Both the position numbers and the translations under genes were made by a program. 54,921 bases of DNA from NCBI RefSeq assembly GCF_000731095.1, contig NZ_JMTZ01000020.1:1-54921 (forward strand), in the 5' to 3' direction. This DNA comes from Lysobacter antibioticus (lineage in GTDB: Bacteria; Pseudomonadota; Gammaproteobacteria; Xanthomonadales; Xanthomonadaceae). Below are positions 47,010-54,921 of this stretch, piece by piece. The notes under the pieces were generated by a model. It saw only the letters and a program-made list of their open reading frames with translations. It had not been told where the DNA came from and searched no databases. Position 1 is the stretch's first letter; the number at the start of each line of letters is the position of its first letter.

Positions 47010-47031
47010 GAGCGGCACGAGCCGCGACCGC
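47006..47031 (+). repeat. Dispersed palindromic repeat unit overlapping the tatD stop
   Basis: GTAGGAGCGGCACGAGCC... unit in plus orientation. The TAG of its GTAGGAG is the tatD stop codon. Confidence 0.85.
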
Positions 47032-47106
47032 GCCATCGCAACGACGGCGCAAAGACGGTTGCCGATGGATTTCGCTACTGCTGCCTTCGCACCGGGTTGA
47101 AAGCCC

Positions 47107-47132
47107 GCGGTCGCGGCTCGCACCGTTCCTAG
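47107..47132 (-). repeat. Dispersed palindromic repeat unit overlapping the tcdA stop
   Basis: Minus orientation, two to three mismatches. On the minus strand its TAG (47129-47131) is the tcdA stop codon. Confidence 0.8.
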
Positions 47133-47953
47133 CCTGCCGCCTGCGCCTTAGGCTTGAGCAGGATCTCCAGCGCGCGCCCGACCGCGGCGAAGGCGAAGAC
47201 GCCGGTGATATGCGTGGCTGCGCCGAGCCCGGCCCCGCAGTCCAGCTTCAGGGCCGCATCGCCGGCGACCTTCGGCCGCAGGCCGCAGACGCTGCCGTCG
47301 GGCTGCGGGTATTTGACGTTCTCCAGCGAGTAGATCGCCGAGACGCTGAAATAGCGGCCGGTGTTCTTCGGGAAGTTGAACTCGCCGCGCAGCTTCTTGC
47401 GGATCAGCGCCAGCATCGCATCGTGTTCGGTGCGCGAAAGATCGCGCACCCGCACCAGGGTCGGATCGGTGCGGCCGCCGGCCGAACCGACCACGATCAC
47501 CGGCAGCTTACGGCGCCGGCACCAGGCGATCAGTTCCACCTTGCTGCGGAAACTGTCGCAAGCATCCAGGACCAGGTCGAAACCGCGGTCCAGCAGCTCG
47601 TCCAGGTTCGACGGGGTCAGGAAACTCTGCACCGCGTCGACCTCGATCGCCGGGTTGATCGCGCGGCAACGTTCGGCCATGGCCTCGACCTTGGCGCGGC
47701 CGTACTGGCCTTCCAAGGCCGGCAACTGGCGGTTGGTGTTGGACACGCACAGATCGTCGGCATCGATCAGGGTCAGGTGGCCGATGCCGGTACGCGCCAG
47801 CGCCTCCACCGCCCAGGAACCGACGCCGCCCATGCCGACCACGGCGATGCGGCATTGGCGGAAGCGTGCGACCGAGCCGTGACCGTACAGGCGGTCGATG
47901 CCGGCAAAGCGTTCTTGCCAGAGAGTGTCGGAGGATTGCGGGGTCATGCGCAT
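47129..47953 (-). CDS. tcdA: tRNA threonylcarbamoyladenosine dehydratase
   Basis: A 274-residue E1-like enzyme that cyclises t6A37 in tRNA to ct6A using ATP. The Rossmann ATP site is VVGMGGVGSWAVEALARTGIGHLTLIDADDLCVSNTNRQ. The region LDACDSFRSKVELIAWCRRRKLPVIV and the C-terminal CGLRPKVAGDAALKLDCGAGLGAA are TcdA-specific. Two ATGs (47951-47953, 47945-47947) are possible. Confidence 0.94.
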   Translation of the reverse strand: MRMTPQSSDTLWQERFAGIDRLYGHGSVARFRQCRIAVVGMGGVGSWAVEALARTGIGHLTLIDADDLCVSNTNRQLPALEGQYGRAKVEAMAERCRAINPAIEVDAVQSFLTPSNLDELLDRGFDLVLDACDSFRSKVELIAWCRRRKLPVIVVGSAGGRTDPTLVRVRDLSRTEHDAMLALIRKKLRGEFNFPKNTGRYFSVSAIYSLENVKYPQPDGSVCGLRPKVAGDAALKLDCGAGLGAATHITGVFAFAAVGRALEILLKPKAQAAG

Positions 47954-48168
47954 ATTGTAAGGGCGACGGCACGGCTTTCCGGCGCGAGCGTTAGGACGCT
48001 GCGGCGCGCGAGCGCGCCTGGCCAGGCCGTCCGTCCCCGCGGCCCTGCCTCCGCTCCTCGAATAATGTGCCTTCGAAGGCGCCGAAAGGCTTGGCCGCCA
48101 AAGGTTTCTGACCTGGACCTCACATTGGCGCGTGCTATCGTGCGCCGACATTGGATGGAGGCCAGGCA

Positions 48169-48621
48169 ATGAGCGATACCCAGCCCAGCAACGCCGAAGC
48201 GAAACGCAAAGGCAATGGTTCGAAGTACTTGTTTCTGTTTCTCATCGGCCTGGTCGGCGGCGTCGTCGCCACGGTCATGGCGGTACGCGCACTGGATCAG
48301 CGCAAGGACCATTTCCCCGACAGCGTCATGCAAGTGCAGCAGTGGCATCTGGGCCAGCTCAAGGGCAAGGTCGAACAGAACCGTTGCGGAGCCACCGACA
48401 CGCTCCCGCATCTGAAGGCCCTGCGCACCATGGCCGACGATCTCGAACCGGCCTTCCCCGACCTTAAGGACGACACCCGCTTCGGCCAGCACGCAAGCAA
48501 GATGCGCGCTGCGCTCGACGGCGCGCTGACCAGCCCGCCGCTCAACTGCGCCGGCGTCGGCGCCGTCTCGGAACAGATCGGCGAGGCCTGCAAGGCCTGC
48601 CATCAGGACTTCCGCGGCTGA
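48169..48621 (+). CDS. Cytochrome c'-like protein with N-terminal membrane anchor
   Basis: A 150-residue protein. A helix at about 21-43 (YLFLFLIGLVGGVVATVMAV) anchors it; the rest is a four-helix-type domain with a single heme site C-K-A-C-H near the end (EACKACHQDFRG), the position typical of cytochrome c'. GGAGG is 9 bases before the ATG. Such proteins bind NO or take part in electron transfer. Only one heme motif is present. Confidence 0.82.
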   Translation: MSDTQPSNAEAKRKGNGSKYLFLFLIGLVGGVVATVMAVRALDQRKDHFPDSVMQVQQWHLGQLKGKVEQNRCGATDTLPHLKALRTMADDLEPAFPDLKDDTRFGQHASKMRAALDGALTSPPLNCAGVGAVSEQIGEACKACHQDFRG

Positions 48622-48685
48622 TCGCCCCGGCTTCCCCGCCGCGAGCTGAACGCGGTGGGGAAGAAGTCGGATACAAGGTCGAAAA

Positions 48686-48718
48686 TTGAACACGTGTTCA
48701 CGTGACTGCGCATAGCTT
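48686..48718 (+). promoter_or_regulatory. Palindrome and candidate promoter of the lipoprotein gene
   Basis: TGAACACGTGTTCA (48687-48700) is a perfect 14-bp palindrome, 72 bases before the start. It overlaps a -35-like TTGAAC; TAGCTT lies further down as a weak -10. A second CACGTG follows at 48699-48704. Confidence 0.45.
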
Positions 48719-48771
48719 GGCTGATGCGTGGCAACTGTCCGCCACTCGCCCCTAAAGCGCAGGAGCCTCGA

Positions 48772-49272
48772 ATGAACACCAATAACATCCGATTGCTGGG
48801 TCTGGCCACGGTCGCTACGCTGGCGCTTGCCGGCTGTGCGACCTCTCCGGGCTACGGCGGAGGCTACGGCAACAGTTATCCGCCGCCGTCGCAGCCGAGC
48901 TATGGCAACAGCAACCAGAACAATTGCTATGACTGCGGTGTCGTGACCCGCATCGAACAGACCACCGCGACCAGCACGGCGCCGCGCGCGACCGGTGCGA
49001 TCCTGGGCGGTCTGGTCGGCGCCGTCGCCGGCCGCGAGATCGCCGACGATCACACCGACAGCAAGGGCCGTCGCAACACCGCGACCGTCGCCGGCGCCGC
49101 CGCCGGCGCGCTCGCCGGCAACGCCATCCAGAACCGCGTCGGCGCGCCGACCTACAACATCTATGTGCGCATGAACGACGGCCGCACCACCGTGGTCAGC
49201 CAGAAGGACCTCGCCGGCATTCGCGAGAACACCTACGTGCGCGTCGCCAACGGTCGCGCCTACGTTCGTTGA
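48772..49272 (+). CDS. Glycine-zipper 2TM domain lipoprotein
   Basis: A 166-residue lipoprotein. The lipobox LAGC (C22) follows a signal peptide MNTNNIRLLGLATVATLALAGC. After a Gly/Tyr/Asn-rich linker (24-47) comes the glycine zipper (ATGAILGGLVGAVAGREIADD, ATVAGAAAGALAGNAIQNRV), as in SlyB/Pcp envelope lipoproteins. AGGAG precedes the ATG at 48772. It shares the zipper with the protein at 44967-45788, but is not its close paralogue. Confidence 0.9.
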   Translation: MNTNNIRLLGLATVATLALAGCATSPGYGGGYGNSYPPPSQPSYGNSNQNNCYDCGVVTRIEQTTATSTAPRATGAILGGLVGAVAGREIADDHTDSKGRRNTATVAGAAAGALAGNAIQNRVGAPTYNIYVRMNDGRTTVVSQKDLAGIRENTYVRVANGRAYVR

Positions 49273-49372
49273 TCGACGGCGATCGGGCTCGCTCCGATCG
49301 AACGCGAACCGGGCCGCATCGTTCCGGGCTTGCGATCAAACCGCGATGAAACAATGTAACGAGAAGTAACGG

Positions 49373-49403
49373 AAAAACGGCCCGCATCGCGGGCCGTTTT
49401 TTC
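49373..49403 (+). terminator. Rho-independent terminator of the lipoprotein gene
   Basis: AAAACGGCCCGC, ATC, GCGGGCCGTTTT and a T-run, about 100 bases past the stop. Confidence 0.85.
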
Positions 49404-49554
49404 TTGCGCGCGCGCCGCGCTTCGCGTTCACGACCCGCATCACGATTAAGCGCGGAACTGGCTCACTTATCGCGCGTTGCACGATCTTGCCTTCGGTTAG
49501 GGTTTTCGAGTCCGCCACCGGACCCCGCCCATCGCAACATCAGGAGATCGTGGA

Positions 49555-50664
49555 ATGAAACTTCGCTTCGTGCATCTGGTTTCCGCGAGTGCCGTGCTCA
49601 CCGGCGCCATTGCAGCCGCCGTCGCCGCACCCGGCGCAGCCCAGAACAATCCGCTGCGCGTCGGCATGGTCGCCGTCTCCGGCGCCGCCGACGATTTCCT
49701 CGGCTCGGTCGAGATCAGCATCACCAACACCAGCCGCAAGGCCGTGCGCCTGCCGAAGTGGCAACTGCCGTCGGATCAGTTCGACGCCAAGTTGTTCAAC
49801 GTCAGCTACAACGGCCAGCCGGTCGCCTACGAGGGCGCGATGGTCAAGCGCGGCCTGCCGCAGGCCGAGGATTTCGCGATCCTGCAACCCGGCCAGACTT
49901 ATCGCCGCGTGATCGACCTCTCGGCCGGTTACGACCTGTCGCAGACCGGCCAATACGTGGTCAGCTTCAATGCGCCGCTGCAGCACGCCTCGACCTCCGA
50001 CCGGGTCATGCTGCACCAGGCCAACGGCTTGCCGATGAGCGCGCAAAGCGCGCCGCTGAGCCTGTGGGTCGACGGCCTCGACCAACTCGGCGGCAGCAAG
50101 GCCTCGCCTGCGGCCAAGAAGCCGCCAGTCGGCCCGAGCGCGATCGTCAATGGCGTCAACTACGTCGGTTGCACCACCTCGCGCACGAGTTCGGCCGGCC
50201 AGGCCGTCAATGCCGCACGTAGCTACGCCGAGAACGCCAAGGGCTATCTCAATGCCGGCACGCTCGGCCCGCGCTACACGACCTGGTTCGGCGCCTACAC
50301 CTCCAGCCGTTACAGCACCGCGCGTTCGCACTTCGCGTCGATCGATTCGGCGATCGACCAGAGCAACGGCCAGATCACCATCAACTGCGGTTGCAACAGC
50401 AGCGCTTATGCCTACGTTTATCCGAACCAGCCGTACCAGATCTACGTCTGCAACGCGTTCTGGAACGCGCCGCTGACCGGCACCGACTCCAAGGCCGGCA
50501 CCCTGATCCACGAGATGAGCCACTTCACCGTCGTCGCCGGCACCGACGATCACGCCTACGGCCAAAGCGCGGCGAAGAGCCTCGCCAACAGCAACCCGAG
50601 CGCCGCACTCGACAACGCCGACAACCACGAGTACTTCGCCGAAAACACCCCGTTCCAGAACTGA
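49555..50664 (+). CDS. M35 family (aspzincin) metalloendopeptidase, copy 2
   Basis: A 369-residue paralogue of the gene at 11559, with the same layout: signal peptide 1-25, N-terminal beta-sandwich-like domain (about 30-175), a Pro/Lys linker (181-195) and the catalytic domain with HEMSH (319-323) and third ligand D332 in GTDDHAYG (329-336). The Cys positions match copy 1. The linker is the most divergent part. GGAG lies close before the ATG. It is a single-gene unit, far from copy 1. Confidence 0.92.
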   Translation: MKLRFVHLVSASAVLTGAIAAAVAAPGAAQNNPLRVGMVAVSGAADDFLGSVEISITNTSRKAVRLPKWQLPSDQFDAKLFNVSYNGQPVAYEGAMVKRGLPQAEDFAILQPGQTYRRVIDLSAGYDLSQTGQYVVSFNAPLQHASTSDRVMLHQANGLPMSAQSAPLSLWVDGLDQLGGSKASPAAKKPPVGPSAIVNGVNYVGCTTSRTSSAGQAVNAARSYAENAKGYLNAGTLGPRYTTWFGAYTSSRYSTARSHFASIDSAIDQSNGQITINCGCNSSAYAYVYPNQPYQIYVCNAFWNAPLTGTDSKAGTLIHEMSHFTVVAGTDDHAYGQSAAKSLANSNPSAALDNADNHEYFAENTPFQN

Positions 50665-50702
50665 GCCGCGCACCCGCGCAGCGCGCTCGCCCGCCGAGCT
50701 CC

Positions 50703-50728
50703 GAACGGCCCGCCATGGCGGGCCGTTC
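50703..50728 (+). terminator. Hairpin after M35 copy 2
   Basis: GAACGGCCCGCCATGGCGGG followed by CCGTTC, a perfect palindrome, about 40 bases past the stop, with no clear U-run. A weak terminator. Confidence 0.5.
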
Positions 50729-51274
50729 GCGTTGAGGCCGCCCTCGATGCGAAATCCGCTCGCGCTCGACCCCATGCATCGGACTGGTGCGTTCGATAAC
50801 CACGAGCCTTCCGCCGGAAGTGGATGCGAAAGCGGAAGCGGGCGCCAGGATGGCGCAAGGCGCCGACCGGGAGACGAGGCCGGGTCGACGCCGTGCGGGG
50901 CTCCTTCCGGATGGAGATTCGGAAGCTCGAACGGCGCATGGCGAGACGGGAGCGCCGGTCGCTGCAACAACTGCAAGGACGCGGGACGGCTCGGCGAGGC
51001 CGTCGGGTTGCCGGGGGCTTCCTGCCCCCGGCGCTCTTGCGGGATTCGCCCAGGCGCATCGGCCGACCGGCGGCTTCGCGATGCGGGCAGCGATGCCGCG
51101 CTTTCGCCCGGCGGCATTCAATCGATATAACCCGGAGTAAAGCCATATCCGCAGGATTCGCGCCGGGCTGCGTTCGCTGTGCAACGAATCCGACAGGCCC
51201 GGAATCGTTGCGAGTGCTCTGGAGCGAAGCGGGCAATATCCGGAACTGTGACGAAAATCAAGAAATACATAGCA

Positions 51275-51300
51275 AAAAGCCCGGCCGAAGCCGGGCTTTT
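51275..51300 (-). terminator. Rho-independent terminator of the cold-shock gene
   Basis: Minus strand AAAAGCCCGGC, TTCG, GCCGGGCTTTT and then T-run. It lies about 50 bases past the cspA stop. Confidence 0.85.
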
Positions 51301-51351
51301 CTGACTCTATGCGCTGCGATCGAAGACCGCAGCCGAACATCGGTGCGAGCT

Positions 51352-51561
51352 TTACAGCGGTTCGACCGCGTCGGCCTGCAGGCCCTTCTGGCCCTGGACG
51401 ACGGTGAAGGAGACCTTCTGGCCTTCCTTCAGGCTCTTGAAGCCCTGGGATTGGATCGCGCGGAAATGCACGAAGACATCTTCGCCGTTTTCACGGCTGA
51501 TGAAGCCAAAACCCTTGGCATCGTTGAACCACTTGACGGTTCCCGTTTCTTTGCCGGACAT
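51352..51561 (-). CDS. cspA: Cold-shock protein
   Basis: A 69-residue OB-fold RNA chaperone. RNP1 is KGFGFIS and RNP2 is [21 protein letters not shown] is the family start. AAGGAGAGAG lies just before the ATG at 51559-51561. It is divergent from the DUF456 gene. Which csp paralogue it is cannot be said. Confidence 0.95.
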   Translation of the reverse strand: MSGKETGTVKWFNDAKGFGFISRENGEDVFVHFRAIQSQGFKSLKEGQKVSFTVVQGQKGLQADAVEPL

Positions 51562-51779
51562 CGCTACTCTCTCCTTGGAACGTGATGTTGTTAACACGAC
51601 CTTCGTCGCGTGCTGGTTGCAAGGAGGAAGCGAGGTGCAACGATGTAGCGGATCGATGGATCTACCGCATCGGGGCCACGATTCACGGTGACCCTTGGCA
51701 AACGCAGCGACCGCAACGTACCCCGACATGGGCCAAAATGCAAACAGCCCGGACAGCCTGTCCGGACAAGGGATTCGGC

Positions 51780-52265
51780 ATGAATTTGGATACGTTTTAT
51801 TACATTTTGGCCGGGGTGCTGGTCGTCGTCGGAATGGTCGGAACGGTGCTCCCCGCCCTGCCAGGCCTGCCCCTGGTATTCGCCGGGATGGTGCTCGCCT
51901 CCTGGGTGTCCGGATTCGAGAAAGTCGGCTGGATGGTGCTGGTCATCCTCGGCGTGTTGACCGTGCTGTCCATGGGCGTGGATTTCGTGGCCACCGCGAT
52001 GGGGGCCAAACGGGTCGGGGCCAGCAAGCTGGCGATCGTCGGCTCGATCGTCGGCACTTTCGCAGGGCTGGCCTTTGGCCTGATCGGCGTGTTCATCGGC
52101 CCCTTCGTCGGCGCCCTCGCCGGCGAGTTGATCCACACCCGCCAGCTCAGCCAGGCCACCAAGGTCGGGGTCGGCACCTGGGTCGGCATCGTCGCCGGCA
52201 CCGTGCTCAAGCTCGGCCTAGCCTTCGCGATGGTCGGCCTGTTCGCGTTCGCCTGGTTCTTCTGA
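51780..52265 (+). CDS. DUF456 family membrane protein
   Basis: A 161-residue protein with four to five membrane helices and glycine-rich segments: [53 protein letters not shown] and [16 protein letters not shown]. These are the DUF456 hallmark. Function unknown. A perfect hairpin follows. Confidence 0.92.
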   Translation: MNLDTFYYILAGVLVVVGMVGTVLPALPGLPLVFAGMVLASWVSGFEKVGWMVLVILGVLTVLSMGVDFVATAMGAKRVGASKLAIVGSIVGTFAGLAFGLIGVFIGPFVGALAGELIHTRQLSQATKVGVGTWVGIVAGTVLKLGLAFAMVGLFAFAWFF

Positions 52266-52290
52266 GCCATTGCTTCTGAGCCGGCGCGCG

Positions 52291-52322
52291 ACCGCGTCGC
52301 AGCCCTCGCGCTGCGACGCGGT
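52291..52322 (+). terminator. Hairpin between DUF456 and pldA
   Basis: Perfect 12-bp arms ACCGCGTCGCAG (52291-52302) and CTGCGACGCGGT (52311-52322) with an 8-base loop. No strong U-run. Confidence 0.5.
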
Positions 52323-52397
52323 TCACGTCTCGTTCGCGTCCGGATGCAAGACTGCAACGGTTTTGTCGTTCGCGATCCATACGCCGTGAGTATCGCC

Positions 52398-53555
52398 ATG
52401 CCCCTGCAACGCAGCTTGATATCCGTCGCCCTCGCCAGCGCTCCCGTGCTCGCCTTCGCCCAGACCGCGCCGCAAGCGGCTACCCCGGAAGCCTGCGTGG
52501 CGATCACCAGCAACGCCGATCGCCTGGCTTGCTACGACGCCGCGCTCGGCCGCCCCGCCGACGGCGCGCGCCAGGCCGATATCGCGGCCAAGGAAGCCAA
52601 GGCGATCCAGCAGAACCTCGCGGTCGGCGACGAAATCGCCGGCGAGCCCAAGCCGAGCGTCGGCGAACGCGCCAAGCGCGCCCTGTCGGGCAGCGTCTTC
52701 AGCCACGACGACCCGCTCGACAGCGCCATCGCCAACGCCGGCAAGGGCAGCCTGCTCGACAGCCGTTGGGAGCTGGCCAAGGATTCCAAGCTCGGCGTGT
52801 TCAACTTCCGGGCCTACAAGCCGGTGTATTTGCTGCCGGTGTTCTGGAACGACAACCCGAACACGCTGCCGTCGTCGCCGAACCCGCGCAACAACGTGAC
52901 CGAGCCGCAATCGCTCAAGGACATCGAGGCCAAGTTCCAGATCAGCTTCAAGACCAAGGCGGTCGAGAATCTGTTCGGCGACAACGGCGACGTCTGGATG
53001 GGCTACACCCAGAGCTCGCGCTGGCAGGTCTACAACGGCGAGGACTCGCGGCCGTTCCGCGAAACCAATTACGAGCCGGAAGTGCTGCTGGTGTTCCGCA
53101 ACAACTACCGCATCGGCGGCTGGAACGGGCGCATGGCGGCGATCGGCATCAACCACCAGTCCAACGGCCGTGCCGATCCGTTTTCGCGCAGTTGGAACCG
53201 GGTGATCGCCAACGTCGGCCTGGACCGCGAGAACTGGGCCGTGATGCTGCGTCCGTGGTGGCGTTTGTCGGACGGCAACGACGACGACAATCCGGACATC
53301 GAGGATTACATCGGCCGCGGCGACCTCACCGTGGTGCATCGCCGCGGCGGTCACGAGTTCTCGCTGATGGCGCGCCATTCGATGCGCGGCGGCGACCGTT
53401 CGCACGGCGCGTTGCAGTTCGACTGGGGCTTTCCGATCCACAACCAGTTGCGCGGCCATCTGCAGATCTTCGACGGCTACGGCGAGAGCATGATCGACTA
53501 CAACCACCGCGCGACTTACATCGGGCTGGGTGTGTCGTTGTTGGAGTGGTACTGA
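52398..53555 (+). CDS. pldA: Outer-membrane phospholipase A
   Basis: A 385-residue beta-barrel enzyme hydrolysing phospholipids in the outer leaflet. Signal peptide about 1-21 (MPLQRSLISVALASAPVLAFA). A long periplasmic N-terminal part (22-130, EACVAITSNADRLACYDAALG) is characteristic of Xanthomonadaceae members. Catalytic H253 and S255 lie in INHQSNG, and the third residue is N267 in SRSWNR. The start at 52398 gives the signal peptide; 54 bases upstream another ATG is in frame. Confidence 0.94.
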   Translation: MPLQRSLISVALASAPVLAFAQTAPQAATPEACVAITSNADRLACYDAALGRPADGARQADIAAKEAKAIQQNLAVGDEIAGEPKPSVGERAKRALSGSVFSHDDPLDSAIANAGKGSLLDSRWELAKDSKLGVFNFRAYKPVYLLPVFWNDNPNTLPSSPNPRNNVTEPQSLKDIEAKFQISFKTKAVENLFGDNGDVWMGYTQSSRWQVYNGEDSRPFRETNYEPEVLLVFRNNYRIGGWNGRMAAIGINHQSNGRADPFSRSWNRVIANVGLDRENWAVMLRPWWRLSDGNDDDNPDIEDYIGRGDLTVVHRRGGHEFSLMARHSMRGGDRSHGALQFDWGFPIHNQLRGHLQIFDGYGESMIDYNHRATYIGLGVSLLEWY

Positions 53556-53639
53556 GTTCGATCGCCTGCGCGCCCGTCATGCGGGCGCCGCCGGGGCCTT
53601 GAACGCAGCCGCCGCGATTCGCGTCGCGGCGACAGGATC

Positions 53640-53665
53640 GCGGTCGCGGCTCGCGCCGCTCCTGT
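53640..53665 (-). repeat. Dispersed palindromic repeat unit (REP-like)
   Basis: Minus orientation, GCGGTCGCGG core, ends CTCCTGT. It lies 44 bases before the patatin start. Confidence 0.85.
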
Positions 53666-53708
53666 CCTCGAAGCACGGCGTGTTTACTGCACAACGACGG
53701 AGAACGCG

Positions 53709-54665
53709 ATGAAGATGCGGCGCATCCTCTCGCTCGACGGCGGAGGCATACGCGGTCTGGTGAGTTGCCACTGGCTCGACGGCGTCGAGCGGACGCTGAT
53801 CCAATCCGGCAAGCCCGGCCTGCTCGAGAGTTTCGACCTGATCGCCGGCAGTTCCACCGGGGCGCTGGTCGCCTGCGGCCTCGCGCATGGGCTCAGCCCC
53901 GCGGCCATGGCCGAGTTGTATCGGGATCAACGCCATCTGATCTTTCCGGATCTGGCCGGGCGATTGTGGTCGCGTGCGGGACGCGTGTTCTACGCCGGTC
54001 TCTCGGCCCCGCGCTACGACGGCGTGGGTCTGGAGAAGGTACTCAAGAAGGTATTCGGCAAGACCACCCTCGGCCAGCTCAAGGCGCCGGTGCTGGTCAC
54101 CAGCTACGACACGATTTCGCGCGCGCCGGTGATCTTCAAGAGCTTCGATGCTTGTCATCGCAAGCTGCCGGTGTGGGAGATCTGTCGCGCGTCTTCGGCC
54201 GCGCCGACCTATTTTCCGGCCCATCCGATGCACCTCCAGGGCAAGCTGCACGCGCTGATCGACGGCGGCGTGGTCGCCAACAACCCGACCGCCTGCGCCA
54301 TCGCCGAGGCGATGCGCAAGGACGCCCAGGTCGACAACAGCCGCGACCTGGTGGTGCTGTCGGTCGGCACCGGCGAACGCACCCGCAGCATCGACCTGCA
54401 CTCGGCCCGAGAATGGGGCGCGCTGGAATGGGCGGTGCCGATCATCGACGTCCTGTTCGACGGCAACACCGATTCGGTCGACTACATCGCCAGGCAGTTG
54501 GTCGGCGACGGCTATTACCGGATGCAAACCGAACTGCTGGTCGGCCTGGACGACCTCGACGACACCAGCGCCACCAACCTCGCCGCGCTGGAGATACTGT
54601 CGAACGAATATCTGCTCCGGCCGGCGACGAAGAAGATGCTGGCACAGTTGGTTAAGAAGCTTTGA
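53709..54665 (+). CDS. Patatin-like phospholipase
   Basis: A 318-residue acyl hydrolase of the patatin family. The oxyanion-hole motif DGGGIRG is at 10-16, the nucleophile S49 is in GSSTG (47-51), and the catalytic Asp is D185 in DGG (185-187). Size and motifs match CapV-type and general patatins. No cyclic-oligonucleotide synthase is adjacent, so an antiphage role is not supported. The GGAGA preceding the ATG supports the start. Confidence 0.93.
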   Translation: MKMRRILSLDGGGIRGLVSCHWLDGVERTLIQSGKPGLLESFDLIAGSSTGALVACGLAHGLSPAAMAELYRDQRHLIFPDLAGRLWSRAGRVFYAGLSAPRYDGVGLEKVLKKVFGKTTLGQLKAPVLVTSYDTISRAPVIFKSFDACHRKLPVWEICRASSAAPTYFPAHPMHLQGKLHALIDGGVVANNPTACAIAEAMRKDAQVDNSRDLVVLSVGTGERTRSIDLHSAREWGALEWAVPIIDVLFDGNTDSVDYIARQLVGDGYYRMQTELLVGLDDLDDTSATNLAALEILSNEYLLRPATKKMLAQLVKKL

Positions 54666-54712
54666 GGGGCGATCGCATTGTCCCGTAACGTGGCGCCGTT
54701 GCTTGCAGATTC

Positions 54713-54738
54713 GCGGTCGCGGCTTGCGCCGCTCCTGC
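54713..54738 (-). repeat. Dispersed palindromic repeat unit (REP-like)
   Basis: Minus orientation, GCGGTCGCGG core, ends CTCCTGC. Confidence 0.85.
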
Positions 54739-54787
54739 AGGGGGCCGCCTAAGCCTTCGGCCATCGACGACGCGAGAGCGCGGCATG

Positions 54788-54813
54788 GCGGTCGCGGCTT
54801 GCACCGCTCCTAC
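54788..54813 (-). repeat. Dispersed palindromic repeat unit (REP-like)
   Basis: Minus orientation with one mismatch, ends CTCCTAC. Confidence 0.85.
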
Positions 54814-54879
54814 CCGAAGCAGCCTTGCTGTTGCTGTGCGTCGATTCGACATCGCGAAGGCCATCGAAGACCCAGAGGG

Positions 54880-54906
54880 CGGCCCGCAGGGATGCGGGCC
54901 GTTTTT
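54880..54906 (+). terminator. Rho-independent terminator near the right edge
   Basis: CGGCCCGCA, GGGA, TGCGGGCCG and then TTTTTC. It lies about 215 bases past the patatin stop and may terminate it. Confidence 0.75.
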
Positions 54907-54921
54907 CATCGGGACAGGGAT

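Larger units (their letters stand above)
50665..51351. other. 687-bp intergenic region
   Basis: No supported gene. Long open frames here are composition artefacts, shown by Arg/Gly/Pro-rich translations and no ribosome sites. It contains hairpins at 50703-50728 (after the M35 gene) and 51275-51300 (after cspA). The rest shows nothing recognisable. Confidence 0.55.
54666..54921. other. Terminal intergenic stretch with repeats and terminator
   Basis: No gene. Two dispersed repeat units (54713-54738, 54788-54813) and a terminator near the end. Confidence 0.7.

Noticed and set aside
50824-51585. 253-codon frame across the 50.7-51.6 kb gap
   Set aside because: It runs antisense through the cold-shock gene and is not supported by motif or ribosome site.
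53709-54665. CBASS-type antiphage effector (CapV)
   Set aside because: Patatin motifs fit, but there is no cyclic-oligonucleotide synthase or ancillary gene within the window.

Overview
The window is high-GC chromosomal DNA from a gammaproteobacterium. Gene content points to Xanthomonadaceae, most likely Lysobacter or a close relative. The grounds are two M35-type metalloendopeptidases, a secreted S8 protease, the order comEC-exbB-exbD-msbA-lpxK-kdsB, the order sdhCDAB-sdhE-cptA-lolCD, and two short palindromic repeat families typical of this group. I see no prophage, insertion sequence, CRISPR array or rRNA operon. The genus is inferred from gene families, not from a database search.

Left part (1-16.7 kb): mostly accessory or stand-alone genes. 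These are an FMN-dependent glutamate-synthase-like enzyme, a UDP-sugar dehydrogenase, a MASE2-GGDEF diguanylate cyclase with a small partner gene, a folK-like/folM-like pteridine pair, a sugar-nucleotide-type SDR, and a block of exported proteins (beta-helix protein, Gly/Lys-rich protein, M35 metalloprotease, S8 protease). A small undescribed gene pair and an XRE-cupin regulator with a GNAT gene follow. The regulator's start codon lies between the arms of a perfect inverted repeat.

Middle part (16.9-36.4 kb): a long run of minus-strand housekeeping genes. In transcription order it holds sdhAF4, sdhC, sdhD, sdhA, sdhB, a MAPEG gene, a secreted protein gene, sdhE, cptA, lolC/E, lolD, comEC, exbB, exbD, msbA, lpxK, kdsB, a low-molecular-weight phosphatase gene, uvrC, pgsA, and tRNA-Gly, tRNA-Cys and tRNA-Leu. 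Many neighbours overlap by ATGA or GTGA, which suggests translational coupling. Two themes are clear: biogenesis of succinate dehydrogenase (subunits plus assembly factors, with ygfZ divergent) and outer-membrane assembly (lipid A/KDO synthesis and export, lipoprotein release).

Right part (36.4-54.9 kb): ygfZ, then a cluster of five palindromic repeat units, asnB coupled to a fused 2-oxoacid dehydrogenase E1 gene, a GNAT/GST pair, glutaryl-CoA dehydrogenase, two glycine-zipper envelope proteins, tatD, tcdA, a cytochrome c'-like protein, a second M35 metallopeptidase, a cold-shock protein, a DUF456 membrane protein, outer-membrane phospholipase A and a patatin-like phospholipase.

The main unexplained signals are the repeat family (13 clear copies, two of which supply the stop codon of the adjoining gene), the operator-over-start layout of the XRE gene, palindromes upstream of the S8 protease and of a glycine-zipper lipoprotein, a 15-nt tandem repeat between kdsB and lpxK, and the E1-asnB pairing.
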